In this document: one piece after another, positions 10,983 through 22,270 of the stretch
How positions within the stretch are numbered: the first letter of the stretch is position 1
Layout: each line of letters opens with the position of its first letter
From: Gambelia wislizenii
Lineage: Eukaryota > Chordata > Lepidosauria > Squamata > Crotaphytidae
Assembly (NCBI GenBank): GCA_030847615.1
Contig: JAUMIR010000005.1
Span: 164,700,596-164,764,595, forward strand
Reading direction: 5' to 3'
Length of the DNA: 64,000 nucleotides
Program-made: the position numbers and the translations under genes
Notes under the pieces: generated by a model
What the model was told of the DNA's origin: nothing
What the model saw: the letters and a program-made list of their open reading frames with translations, nothing else
Databases searched by the model: none

Positions 10983-11104
10983 GTATGTGTGTGTGTGTGT
11001 ACGATTTAAAGTGGGATTTGGAATGGTATAACCTGTGAGCAGATCAAGTTAAAATAAGCAATAAGATGGTGGAAGTTTCATTCCATCAACATGTGCAGAG
11101 CCAC
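10415..11104. other. Unique sequence with a (CT)n(TG)n microsatellite
   Basis: The tract at about 10953-11000 is (CT)n followed by (TG)n. The rest shows no gene or repeat. Confidence 0.5.
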
Positions 11105-12412
11105 CAGTTTTTATTCTTGATAATTGCTGTCAAGTCACCTTTGATTTATGGCAACCCTATGAATGCAAAACTTCCAAGTCACCTTATTATAAACATCCCT
11201 GCTTAGGTTTTACAAACTCAGTATTGTGGCTTCTGTGATTGAGTCTATCTACCTGAAATGTGATCTTCCTCTTTTCCTACTGCCTTCTACTTTCTACCTT
11301 ATTGTCTTTTCTAATGAGTCATGTCTTCTCAAGATATGTTCAAAGTATGACAGCCTCAGCTTAGTCATCTTGATTTCCAAGGAGAATTCAGACTCAACTT
11401 CCTCTTTGTCCCATTTATTTTTTCTTTTTTTGGCAGTCTGTGGTCTCTGTAAAACTTTCCTCCAGTGCTACATTTCAGTTGAATTGATTTTCTTCCTACA
11501 AGCCCTGCTTACATAAACATATATAGAAATCAGAAGCACAGAGGCATGGAAGATCCTGAATTTGGCATTCAGTGATAAATCTTTGCATTTGACAATCTTG
11601 TCTAGTTCCTTCATAGCTATCTTTCCAAGTCCTGGGGCTTATCTACACTAGCCAGGATACACCGGCTTCCCACTGGTGTTCCCACCGGAACCTGCCCGTT
11701 CTGTCCCTGTTATCTAGAGAAAATGGGTCAGCATCCAAACAGAATGCCAGTCTGTTGCTGCAGCCACTGCCACCGCTGCTGCCATTGGCACCACCATTTT
11801 CTCTGCTGATGCAGAAGCCAACCAGGGCCCCACAACATGTGACTGCAGGCCCCCTGCATATGACCAGCCTTGGTCACATGCTGAGGGACCCCTGCCTGGC
11901 TTCCAGGAGAACTAGGGAGCTGGTGGTGGCAGTGAGGGACAGTGTGCTGTGATGGGCTCCCATAGACATGCAGGGCCTGATCTGGCAGTACCAGATTAAA
12001 CTGGGTATTTTCTTATGTCGTTGTAAAGGGTCCTGTCCCAGTTTGCCCCCATTCCAGCCCCATATCTAGCCCAGGGGTGGTGAGGACTGCCTGGGCAGAT
12101 TGGGGTAAATGCCCTGCATCATCTGGACTGCATGTTTCTGGAACAGGGGCAAACTGGAGTATTTGGCCCATGTAGATAAGCCCCTAGTCTTCTTATTACT
12201 CGACAGCAGTGTCCAATCTGATTTATGACTGAGTCATGGTATGGTAAATCCATAAACATTTCAGTGTCTTCATTAACTACTATAAAGTTATGTATCTGTG
12301 GCCATTATTTTTGTTTTCTTAATGTTCAGCTTTAATCCTGCCTTTGCATTTCTCCCATAGTCATTATAAGTATCTGCTGTTTTCTTCTGGTAGTATGATG
12401 TCACAGATTCCC
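11105..12412 (-). mobile_element. BovB/RTE LINE fragment, minus strand, split by a MITE
   Basis: The segments 11105-11634 and 12184-12412 line up, in order and on the same strand, with the larger BovB copy at 34930-36500 (for example the TTTTCTAATGAGTCATG, AGTATGACAGCCTCAG and ATTTTTGTTTTCTTAATG landmarks). The right part corresponds to the RT region and the left to the C-terminal and 3' region. The left edge (CAAGTCACCTTTGATTTATG) is the tail shared with lizard SINEs. Coding frames are destroyed. The 549-bp MITE at 11635-12183 interrupts the text. Confidence 0.7.
11635..12183. mobile_element. Non-coding MITE with GGGCTTATCTAC ends inserted in BovB
   Basis: The left end GGGCTTATCTACACTAGCC and the right end (reverse) GGGCTTATCTACATGGGCC are inverted repeats. 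The intact BovB copy reads AGTCCTAGTCTT at this place, so the empty site is visible; the flanks CTG (11632-11634) and CTA (12184-12186) fit a 3-bp duplication with one later change. Three-base duplications suggest PIF/Harbinger. The interior is GC-rich and has one 65-codon open frame without motif. Confidence 0.75.
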
Positions 12413-13445
12413 CAGGTCTAATGTGAAACCTGGGGCCACTCCTCTTCATTGAGACTAGGGATTCTGGAAGAATTTAGCTGAATTTGAATGAGATACTTTT
12501 GTTAAATCCCTTATGTTTCAAGTAAGTCATAGTTTCTGAGTTGTTTTCTAAATATCAAAGGAGAGTCAAACTGTACAAATCTTATTCAATGATAAGCTTG
12601 CAGGATATTGATGTAAACTGAACAGTCTCAAACCTACTATCTTTAGATTGCCCATAAAAATTTAAAACCTCTTTGAAGGTTTGGATGATTTGGAGGGTAA
12701 AAAAAATCTACCACAAGGCTAGTATTTGATAGTAATGAAATACTTTTGATGTAGTGAGTGAAACACTTTTGATGTAGCAACTACAACTTGCACTTTATGC
12801 AATGCAATGCTTGGGGATTTGACAAAGCTTAGTGTGACAGTTTGAGCTTCCCCAGCTGTATCTAAGGGCTCATTTCAAGTCAAAGCTCCCCCCCCCATAG
12901 GGCATCATCCTTGGAGAAATTTAAAATCAATATGCGTTTGTGGAAAATGTGCAGGAACATGCTAGAATCCATTCTTTAATTGCATTCTTCCTGACATTTT
13001 TGCACTACACTACAGTGTTTCTTGTGAATTTTCTCTCACAGGTATTCTTAGAAATTCTTTCACTTACCAGACAGAGAGTAAAGAAGAACAATGGAAGAGG
13101 AAAGGGTGTGATTTAATTTATTGCATGGGAGAAACGTTAAGAAAAATGGAATACCTTTGGAAATGGACTTACATCATTATATGCCTTAGCAGAATTGATT
13201 TAATTGACAAAGCATACAACTGCCGAATTTAGATTGATTGGGATGTGGGGTAAATATATGAAGTTGGTACTTCTGTGCCATGCCCATACAGTATATCTTC
13301 AACCCTGGATTGCCGTTTTAATGTAAATGTCTCTTCTTTTCTAATAATTCCTTTTTTCCTCCATAAGGAAGTCAAGATTGCCAAGATTTGACAAAATTGG
13401 CTTTACAGTAATCCTGGGCAAAGAGAGGGACAGTAGTTACAATGA
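12413..13445. other. No recognised feature
   Basis: Unique AT-rich sequence; a short poly-C run at about 12888. No gene seen. Confidence 0.45.
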
Positions 13446-13491
13446 CCATTGTGTGGGTTAGTGGCAAAACCTCCACTAACCCACACAATGG
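13446..13491. repeat. Perfect 19-bp hairpin
   Basis: CCATTGTGTGGGTTAGTGG (13446-13464) and its exact reverse complement (13473-13491) are separated by the 8-base loop CAAAACCT. Part of the motif (CCACTAAC) occurs again at about 13499. No T-run follows, so a pol III terminator is not suggested. Confidence 0.9.
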
Positions 13492-13654
13492 GTTAACTCC
13501 ACTAACTATAAACGGGAGGTTGTTGCTGCACCTGTATAGCTTCAAAGTGAACAAAGGACCTCAAGAATATGGTAGGAAAGATTTTTTTAAAACACTTTGC
13601 ATAATTTGCTATACTGTATTTAGATCACGGCTGATGAAGTGGACTGTTCAAATT

Positions 13655-13770
13655 GTTCTTATACTGCAACTCCCAGTAGCCCTTCTCACTGTAGACAGTA
13701 GTGGCAGCAAATGTTGGGAGCTGAAATCCAACAACAACTGGAAGACCAGACTCTGCCCACCCTGATCTAA
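13655..13770 (-). mobile_element. Degenerate interspersed repeat with ...AACTCCCAG... ends
   Basis: The left part has TGCAACTCCCAGTAGCCC and the right part GGGAGCTGAAATCCAACA, an inverted pair of the kind seen in common vertebrate repeats that carry TTGGACTACAACTCCCA. The family was not identified further; the edges are vague. Confidence 0.4.
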
Positions 13771-15336
13771 AAGATGCTGAATGTGCTTCCATTTTAACAT
13801 GAGGGATACAGTACTCAGTTCTAATCGCTGAGAACTGCACTTCTATTAGCTAAATAATGTGCCACATTCATCGCGAAATATACACATATTTCTTATAACT
13901 TTATATCAATTTTTTGTTTTGTTACTTTTTTATTGCTTTAGCTCTATGTATGCCATAATAAGCTTTGTGTATCACATAATATACTCTACATCACTATAGT
14001 TCTGTCAGAACTTGTTTGTTAGCCCTTTCTCCTTCTATCTCTGAAGTAAAGAAACCACATTCATACTCTTTCTTGTGCGATCCTTAACACTTTCTCTCCA
14101 TATTAACGCCATTTTCCCACTCTACCTCTCACTTCTCCCCTTGTGTTTTCCCACTTCCCAGGTCTCCCTGTGCCTCTGTTCCTTAGCAATAATCTGGTTT
14201 CCTCCCACATATTTCTTTTTCTTTCTCTCAGAATTTGGCCCTCTTACTTCGTTTCTGTAGTTACATCCTCATGGATATGTTTTGCTTATGTTGGTGATTG
14301 AATTATTATTCTGGAGTATACCTCCTGACTGCAAGGAGTCAAGCAAGCCTGGAGCAATGACTCATGAATACTTGCAGAGGATAGCCTTTTCTAAGAGAGT
14401 GTGCTCTCCTCTACATGAGGTGTAGATTCACTCATACACATCAACATGAAAAGAGAGCATGATGACTGTCCCCAGTGGAGGCTGATTAGAGGGAGGAAAA
14501 GTCAGAGGAATAAATAATACAGAAATAGAGGAGCATTTTTTTTTTTGAGTTTTGTATACTTGAGTTTACAGGAGCCTTTCCATTTATTTATTGTGACAGG
14601 CTAAAAGTTCTCTTGTGACACAGTTTAGGAATGCCTGCGATACAAACTGTAATTCAAGATTGGGGAAGCTTGATTCTACATATATTTTGAGTTGTAGCTT
14701 TCATAATGCCTTACCATTGGTCAGGCTTTCTGGTAAATAAAGTCCAAAATATCGCACCCCAGCTGTAATAGTTATTCAAAGATATAAGCCATCAGCATAT
14801 GATGAGAACTTTGTCAGAGATGCAGGAATATACAGTAATTTGAAATTTATTGGCAGCGAATAGTATCTGAATGCTGACAAAGCTCTGTTTTTTCCTTTTG
14901 TTTTCTCAAATGGATATAGATTCTTACTTGGCAGAAAACACATTGTTCATTGTTTAGTCTGGCAAGTATTATTCCTTCACCCCACCTCTAGCAGAGAAGA
15001 AATCTGGTTTCCTGGCTGCAAGAACTTTCCTATGTCCTCTACAAGAATGTAATGCTAAGATCTGGTTTCCTTGCAAAACATTATTTGCTTTCAAGCTCAT
15101 ACACAATATCAGATTTTGTAACTACCACAGAGTTTTTAGCATCCTTTTTGCTGAAAGTGGAGGTTTTATTTTGGTAGCTGGCAAGGAAACATTGTGTCCT
15201 TTAGCTGATAGTGAAGATTAGATTCTCAGTGACTTTGAAAAGTAGATTTTAGTGCTTAGACTTGTCCTCAACTTCTCAGTTTGAAAGAAGCTGGTAAGGG
15301 AGGTGAATGTTACCCACAATGCATGAAGTGTCACAG

Positions 15337-15376
<40 letters not shown>

Positions 15377-16529
15377 TTGATTTCTTTGCAAGGCCTGGCT
15401 TTGCCCACACATTTCATCCATATACAATAGGATGTGTAGTTACTTCCCTGTCTGAAGTGCACAGAAGATGCTCTGGATGTGTATGTGTTTTTAATGAATA
15501 TACCTTAGCACTCTGTGCATTATGAATTCTGTTTGTTGAAAAGTATTAGTATGCAGAATTAAATTTGATTTTTAAGAACAATAAGCAGATATGACAATTT
15601 CAGATCACTGATGATAACTATAGATTCTAATTGGAAAATGATAGTTACAAATTTACTTGAAATGCAGTTAACGTATGGCCTTAAAATATCACTTAACATT
15701 CTAGTCCTTCATTAAATGTATATGAGTTTATCTTGGTAATTTCCAAGTTGCCTTATCGTACTCCCATATAATTGGAAATAGTGCAATGACAATTTGCCTG
15801 AGCATAGGGGGTTTTATTATCTATAATCAGGCTGAAAATTTTGAAATGATAGCATCAATAAAGCAGCATACATTTTTGGACTCAGTTTCAACAAGTAATA
15901 TTTTCATTTCCATTTAAGTGTATAAATATAATATTTTATAGCAGTATATTGAAAATACCAGAGACAGCATTTACAGTCTTTTAAATGGATTAGTAGTTAT
16001 ACTGAAATGAAAGGTGCTAGGTTCTCTAAAGGATGTAGCAATGTGAATGTTTGTGTTGCCAAATACACATTGTGATTTTCAAACACATACTGATTGCAAT
16101 TCTGTGTCATTTTTGTCCAGGTACATTTCCCGATAGTTCCCTGCATCCACACTTACATAATCACATTAGGAAATGATGTATCACCTCTTCAGAGATAACA
16201 TTTATACTTGTTTCAATCATATGGCTTGAGAATTTCAGGATAGAGTTGCTTATATCTGGCTCATGTTTTTGTGTGTCTGAAGTGTTGTCCCTTTTAAATA
16301 TTATCTCTATTTATATACATAAGCTAAGGCTTAAATTCCATCCTTGTCACTAAGCATTATATAATCTTCAGCTAAAACAAATCCTGGATAAAATATCAGC
16401 AGTGAATTATTCTATAATATAGAAAGCCACATTCTTCTTTGCAAAATGGTAAATGGTTCATATTCAACTAACTTATCCCTTGTCTAGATAGGATAGATAT
16501 CTGTTGAATGTGTTTCTGGATGGGCCTTT
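13771..16529. other. Unique AT-rich sequence with a (CA)n microsatellite
   Basis: (CA)18 lies at 15338-15374. No gene, exon-like open frame or bounded element was found in the remaining 2.7 kb. Confidence 0.5.
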
Positions 16530-16897
16530 GCGGACCCAGACCATACAGCCCCTCAGCCCTCTTAAATCAAACACAGACACACAATTCCTTTAATTTTGTA
16601 TTGATTACATATTCGGAATACATGGTTAGGTACAGGTTAGTAATAAAGTGAATACATGTTTGAAGTAAATGTTTGAGGTAGAGTGTTTTGGCAATAATTG
16701 GCTGCAACTTGCAAGCTAAATGGTTGGCGGCAATATATGGGTCATGATCTCTTCAACTACCCATCCATGTGGGCAAAGCTAGGATCGGTCCATCCCCATC
16801 CTCCTTTAGAGGAGAGAGCCAATGGCCAGGCCGTCCGCCCGACACTCTCTCCTCCCCTGTAAACAAGTTCATGTTAGCAAACATAAAAGGGGGCTCC

Positions 16898-16938
16898 CTC
16901 GAACTTGAACTTGAACTTGCACTTGAACTTGTACTTGA
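16898..16938. repeat. Tandem 6-bp (GAACTT)n in the 3' region of the Ngaro-like element
   Basis: Six hexamers related to GAACTT (two with single changes) lie just downstream of the recombinase gene on the minus strand. They are divisible by three and keep a small frame open, but no function is apparent. Confidence 0.8.
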
Positions 16939-17044
16939 TGGAGACCCAATTTATCTACCTTATCAGGACCCAATACATCCGCCACTAAGGCGTTCCCCAT
17001 GGGAACCGCCTTCCGCCAACCATTATCTCCATCAACAGGCAGGC

Positions 17045-17992
17045 CTACTGGTCTTGCCAGACCCCTGGCCATGCAGGCAGTGCCCTCCTGGGTCTGATGT
17101 AGGTGACGTAGGCCCCGGAACGCCATCGCCCTAATGTCATGATGGATTCTGTGGACATGCCTGCCTCTGCTGCCATGGTTGCCGCCCCTATTCGGAATGA
17201 GTGGCTGCCAAAATCTTCAGCTGGCAACCCCAGCTGCTGCATCACCATCTTCAGCACACTCACAAATTGGTACCTGGTCAGGGGTATCCCATCTCTGTGT
17301 CGGAACAGGGGGCCCGGTCCGTTGCCCCGCACCTTCACAAAGTCCTTCATGCTTGCTACAGGGCATGGGGAGGAGCCCTTCACCTTCCTCAAATGCAGGG
17401 TGGCCCCGCGGCCATGCTGGTCAGTCTTCGAGCACCTAATGCACAGGGACAAGTCATTGGCACTGATGGTGACATCGCCAATCTGCAGCGCTTTGCCAGA
17501 CTCGTCGGACTTGGAGGAGCACACCACTTCCCCAACCCGCAGGGCCCTGAAGAATGTGATCGTGTATGCCATGCCGAATAGAAGTGCCTCATAGCCAGAG
17601 TGGCATATGGACGGTAGGAGGGCCACCAGTTGTGCCAGCATCGCGTGAGACACCGGCCGCCTTGCATCAGACGCCCTTGGTGTCGCCCTCCTCCATCCCT
17701 CTAGTGTGTTTCTTACCAGGAAGGTGTCTCAGGGGTCCCCATGACCCGCTGCCTTGCTGAAGAAGGAAATGCCTGCTGCCTGACCAGCGATGGTCCTTGA
17801 TGCCAGCCCTCTGTCTTTCAGGGAAGCCAGGTAATGCAGTACCTCCCGTTCTGATGCTGGGCCCACCAACCCATAGCTGTGTAGCTGCCGGAATTTTGTA
17901 AACTGAGATGCCGCTCTTTTGTAGCTGGCCTGCATAGAAGGTGCCAAGGAGTCTGCTATGCCCTGGATCATGGTTCGCTCCCAAGGCTCCAA
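17045..17992 (-). pseudogene. Tyrosine recombinase of the Ngaro-like element (one premature stop)
   Basis: One reading frame runs from 17992 to the stop at 17045, about 315 codons. The N-terminal helical DNA-binding part lies at 17992-17740 (SMQASYKRAASQFTKF). The catalytic part has the box I arginine in ALRVGEV, H-x-x-R in HSFRIGAATMAAEAG, and the tyrosine in GRWRSGAYVTYIRP; the second histidine position is W, as is common in this group. The enzyme would integrate a circular DNA copy. A TGA at 17729-17731, probably a decayed CGA, splits the frame. Otherwise the catalytic residues are all present, so this gene is less decayed than RT. Confidence 0.88.
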
Positions 17993-19600
17993 AGATCTGC
18001 TGAGACAGTTACTGCCACCTCGTCTGCATCCGGTGCTAGCGAACGGAACCTGTCGTCCTGAAACTGAGACAAGGCATCTGTGATCTCGTTATCCACACCT
18101 GGGATGTGCTGAGCGTGGAAAGTTATGTTGGCCTCCAGGCAGGTTAGCACAAACCTGCGCAGCAGCCGCATGACCCTTGCAGACCTGGAGGACTGCCTGT
18201 TGATGATCTTAACCACAGTTGATTGTCACACCAGAAGCAAACATTTTTGTCCCTGAATTTCCCCACTCCACAGTGTGATGGCCACCAGGATGGGGAAGAA
18301 TTCCAGGAATGTGAGGTCCCGAGTCACGCCCTGCTCAGCCTACTCTGGTGGCCAAGGCTGTGTGTACCAGTGTCCTTCGTAGTAGACTCCAAAACCCAGG
18401 CTGCCCGCTGCATCAGAATGAACCTACAAGCTGTCTCCCAGCCCCAAACACCCTTGCCATGTGGTGACCCCGTTGTAAAGCTCAAGAAAAGACAGCTACA
18501 TGCGCATGTCCTCTTTTACCCCTCTTGTGAGGCGAATGTGGTGATGTTGTGCCCTTACCCCCCCCTGTGAGCATCACAATTCGTGCACAAAAGGCCCTCC
18601 CGCGGGAAACCACCCTGCATGCAAAGTTCATATGCCCCAATAGTGATTGCACTTTTTCAATGTGGCTTTCTCTTTTCCCAGGAGGTCAGCAAGTAATGCC
18701 TGAAGGCCGTCGATCTTGTCATCCGGCAGCCTGGAGATTCCCTTTTCCGAATCGAGCTGTATACCCAGGTACACCAGGGATGTCATTGGTCCCACCGTCT
18801 TGTCAGGTACCCCCAGCTCGGTTGCCAGAGCCTGGAAGGAAGAAAGCAAAAACCCACACTCTTCCCCCCCCAGCTGGGCCCGTCATCAAGAAATCATCCA
18901 AGCAGTGCGTGACAAAGGGGAACCCACCCTACGTTGCAGAGCCCACTCCAGGAATGTACTGAAGGTCTCAAATGCGGAGCAGCTGATGGAGCAGCCCATG
19001 GGCAAGGCCATATCGTAGTACCACTTGTCTCTGAACTTGAAGCCCAACAATCAGTGGTTGTCAGGGTGCACTGGCAACAGCCTGAAGGCTGATTGAATGT
19101 CACATTTTGCCATCAGGGCACCCTGACCGTAATTCTGCACGAGACGCACTGCGTAGTCCAATGACACATATCTCACCGTGCACAGCTCTGGTGGGATCGC
19201 TTCATTGACCGATGCTCCGTTCGGGTAGAAGAGGTGATGAATGAGGCGGTATTCCCCTGGGGCCTTCTTGGGCACCACCCCCAATGGTGAGATTCTTAAG
19301 TTGGGCATGGGTCGGTGGTCGAAGGGGCCTGCTATGCGACTAGCCTCAATCTCTTTTCCTATCTTGTGAGCCAGCACCTCGGGCAGCTGTGCTGCCGATT
19401 TTAAGTTGCCTGAGGTGGAGGCCTCCCTCAGGCCCTGAAAGGGGATGCGGAACCCGACTTCAAACCCTTCTGCCAGGTACGCTGCAGCCTGTTTCTTGGG
19501 GTAGGCTGCCAAAAGAGGATGCATGGCCTCCAACTTGACCGGTGTGAATGCCATGCGTCCCCCTGCCCCTGCTCTCACTTCATTTTGCGGCGCTGGATCC
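17968..19600 (-). pseudogene. Reverse transcriptase-RNase H of the Ngaro-like element (multiply broken)
   Basis: RT starts in one frame with ISPLGVVPKK (near 19300) and the first catalytic aspartate in AKCDIQSAF (near 19110). A TGA at 19051-19053 replaces an expected tryptophan. The frame then continues through YYDMALPMGCSIS, shifts near 18925, shows LDDF (18890-18900, the second and third catalytic aspartates), and shifts again in a 7-C run at 18864-18870. A later shift precedes GHMNFACRVV (near 18610). RNase H shows CDNQ, one base lost, then VKIINRQSS (near 18200) and HIPGVDNEITDALSQ. The enzyme would copy element RNA. At least five lesions make it dead. Confidence 0.88.
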
Positions 19601-19639
19601 CCCCTGCTTTCTGGTGCTGCTGCAGCTGGGCAACTGCTC

Positions 19640-20891
19640 CGAAAGGACTGGCCCCCACTGCTCTGATGGGAACAATTCACCTTCGGATGCCCGCCCCCAC
19701 AGTTGTCACAGAAATGCTCGAACCTGCACTTGTACCTAGCACACTTGCCCCCATTGTACTCCCAGCACACTGCCTTATTCTCCTCCTTCTTGAGTCCTGC
19801 CTTAGGGGGTTCACCCTTGTCCCGCCTGCCAGGCCCCGTGGCCTTCAGTCAGGTGGGGTAGTTGATCGTTTCCCATCTGTGTAAGGGAGATCTGGAAGCT
19901 TTCTTCCTGCATTTGATGTTGTACAGAATGGCATTGGAGTCTCCCGCTTGTGCCCGCACCAGCAGGACCTGGCGGAGGTGATTGATCAAGTACCAAGCCC
20001 GCTCTGGGTAAACCAGGGCCACCACCCCATGAAGACCATGTACCCATTGAGCCAGTTGGCAAAGGTGTGCTCCAATGTTTCTGTACTGTTCTTGTCACTC
20101 TCCTTTTTATCACTTTTATGCACCCTAGCCTCAGCACCGGGCGGTGGTGCCAAAGTGAAAACATCAACATAGTAATCTTGCAGAATCTTAGAACGCACCT
20201 TGTGATCCAAATGACCCCCGGGGGGGTCTTCCTTGGATTTGGCCTCCCTGAGGTCCTCCCCTTGTGGTTGCTTGCCACCCACCTTCCGGTCCTCCTACGC
20301 CTTCTCCCTAGCTTTTCTGAGCTTGAGGGCCCACCCTGGCAGGCCCGGCTTGAAAGCTCCCTTTCCCCAATACCTGTACTTGTCCTCATACGAGGACTCA
20401 CCTGAAGAGGAACGAGAACAGGACCATCTGCGCTTCCAGCTCAGGCTCCACCTGCCCCCAGATCTGCTTCGCCGTTGTGACGAAAAGCCATGTGAGTCCG
20501 ACAGTCTCAATTCCCTGGACCCGCTTCTCCCTTTGGATCTGGAACGTCCGGACCGCCCACTGCTGCTGGGAACACCTAAGCTGGAAGAGGTACTTGGTTC
20601 CCCTGCCTCAGCCATCTCAACAACTACTGGCACGGTCTGTTCCCCTGTGCCACCAGAAGGGGCTTCCTTGTCCATCTTTTGAAGGACTACTGACAATACC
20701 CCCATGACATCTGCCAGGGTGGGGGCCGGTGGGCCAAACGCCTCCACTGGAGGCTGGGGGGCCAGAGGCTGGGTGGTGCTGTTGCTGGTTCCTTGCCCCA
20801 TCTGCCCTGCCCCCTCACCACCGGTTTCTTGTACCTTCATAGGCTGGGGTTCCGTCAGGTGGCACTGTTTCGATGTCCTCTTGGGCCCCAT
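19640..20891 (-). pseudogene. Gag-like protein with zinc fingers, Ngaro-like element
   Basis: The likely start is the ATG at 20889-20891 (MGPKRTSKQ). The first 200 residues are low-complexity, with a Ser/Arg-rich stretch around residues 95-165. A TAG at 20295-20297 breaks the frame, which then continues to 19986. The C-terminal part (19672-19767) holds CWEYNGGKCARYKCRFEHFC followed by a CX2CX3HX4C knuckle, a pattern found at the end of gag in DIRS-order elements; it would bind element RNA. The knuckle is in the same frame as the start of RT, so gag and RT may have been read as one or as overlapping frames. Confidence 0.75.
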
Positions 20892-20949
20892 GGCTTCCTC
20901 AACAACTGCCCTGGAAATGTGCTTGTGTGATGTACTGTCATGGTAAGGT

Positions 20950-22270
20950 GGTTTTATTATTATTTTTAAACTTTATTTTGCGTCGACCTCTGCCCCGCGG
21001 CCCGAAGCCTGTAAAATGAAAAACCTCTCCTTTGTGTCTAGCCCCTTATGCTAGAGCCTCATGCTCCCCAAACCCACCCCGCCTGGATGCGTGTGGAGAG
21101 GAGGTGATGGTGTGGGCTGGTGGAGACCCCCGCCAGTGGGCCCATGCCTTGCTGCCTCGAGTCCTACTTCATCCCAGACCCCTGTGGGGCCCCCTTCTAC
21201 CTTTTTTCTGCGCCATAGCTGTAAGAACTGCCTCCCAAGAGGGGGGGAGGGACCAAGTTTGCATGGGCGATCCACACCCCACCCCCCATCCCCCCCAGGG
21301 CCTAGCCCAGCGGCTGTGACTCCTCCCCTGGAGCTCCTTCCCAGCCCCCCGCTGGGAAGGTGCTGCTCATGCTCCCTGGGTGAGATCCCCCATGGCCCAT
21401 AGCCACGCTGTCCTGAGGTGCCCCCAAAGGGCCCAGCGCCGAGGGCTGGAAGCGGCCCTCCCGTGCGCCACCCAGTCAGGGAGGTCCCCTGCTGCGGCCC
21501 ATGGCAGCACGGCCCGCAGCACCGATCAGTCAGGGGCGGTGATCCCCCGCTGCAGCCCGAAGTCACGAGACCTGAAGCAGAGCCAACCTGCGGTACCCTG
21601 GAGAGTCCGGCACCAAGAGCTTAGGCAGTCAGCCCCACCATCAAAGCCACCCCAGGCGCATGCCCCCCTCGCCGAGCCCCAAATCCTCTGCCTCCATGGC
21701 TTGGAGCTGCAGGCCCTGAAGGTTCGTTGCCAGTCTGAGCGGTGCGTGCCATACGCTGCACAGGGTGGCGGGCAAATGTCCCCCCCACCCCTGAGCCGAG
21801 CCAGCACACCAAGCCAAGGGCCTGGTAATTCCTCCCCCGGGCCCCGCCCCATGGCCATCACGCCCGTCCCCTAGCTGCTGCCTGGCCTGTGCACCCGTCC
21901 CACATATCTGCCTTATGGCATGAGGGGGGGTTGCAGAGGAGTGCTCTCCACTCGGCCGCAATGGAGCGCCCAGCTGCTGCCTCAGTCGCTGCCTGGAATC
22001 TGGGGGGGGGGACTGCAGCTTGGCACGGCCTTATATCCCCCAGATTCCCGCTCCTGATTGGCTCGCTTCCCTTTCTCCCTCCCAGCTGCAAAGGCAGCTA
22101 GGAAGGAGACGGTAAGATGCCGGCGCCCATGGCCTTGCCATGCGGCCGCCCCCTCCCACTGGTGACCACCTAGCGGGGTGGGGGTGGGGCAGGAGGGCTG
22201 GAGGGAAGGGCAGCCAGCCGGGCTGCAAAATGGTATGCTGGCTAGCGGCAAGCCCCCTTCTATAGACTTG
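20950..22270 (-). other. GC-rich leader of the Ngaro-like element
   Basis: About 1.3 kb of CpG-rich sequence lies upstream of gag on the minus strand. Many overlapping open frames on both strands have no motif and are a by-product of base composition. It ends at about 22270, where AT-rich sequence resumes. It is assigned to the element by position and by the promoter-like boxes, not by a matched terminal repeat; it could also be a separate insertion. Confidence 0.45.
22030..22061 (-). promoter_or_regulatory. Putative CCAAT and TATA boxes of the Ngaro-like element
   Basis: Read on the minus strand, CCAATC (22056-22061) is followed 20 bases later by GGGATATAAGG (22028-22038). Both point toward gag. 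The spacing is shorter than in a textbook promoter and the region is GC-rich, so chance is possible. Confidence 0.35.

Larger units (their letters stand above)
16530..22270 (-). mobile_element. DIRS-order, Ngaro-like tyrosine-recombinase retrotransposon, near full length, inactive
   Basis: On the minus strand the order is GC-rich leader (22.27-20.95 kb), gag with a zinc knuckle, RT, RNase H, tyrosine recombinase, then a 0.5-kb 3' region with AATACAAAATTAAA-type text near 16.6 kb. RNase H is followed directly by recombinase, with no room for the DAM-like methyltransferase of DIRS1-type elements; this favours Ngaro or PAT. Every gene carries stops or shifts. The outer limits are estimates: I could not resolve the split direct repeats expected for Ngaro, and no integrase or protease motif was seen. 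Confidence 0.82.

Noticed and set aside
17139..17594. Plus-strand open frames of 126-151 codons
   Set aside because: They are antisense to the recombinase gene, whose minus-strand frame carries clear catalytic motifs.
21051..21566. Protein-coding genes in the GC-rich 21-22 kb stretch
   Set aside because: Overlapping frames on both strands with low-complexity content and no motif; explained by base composition.
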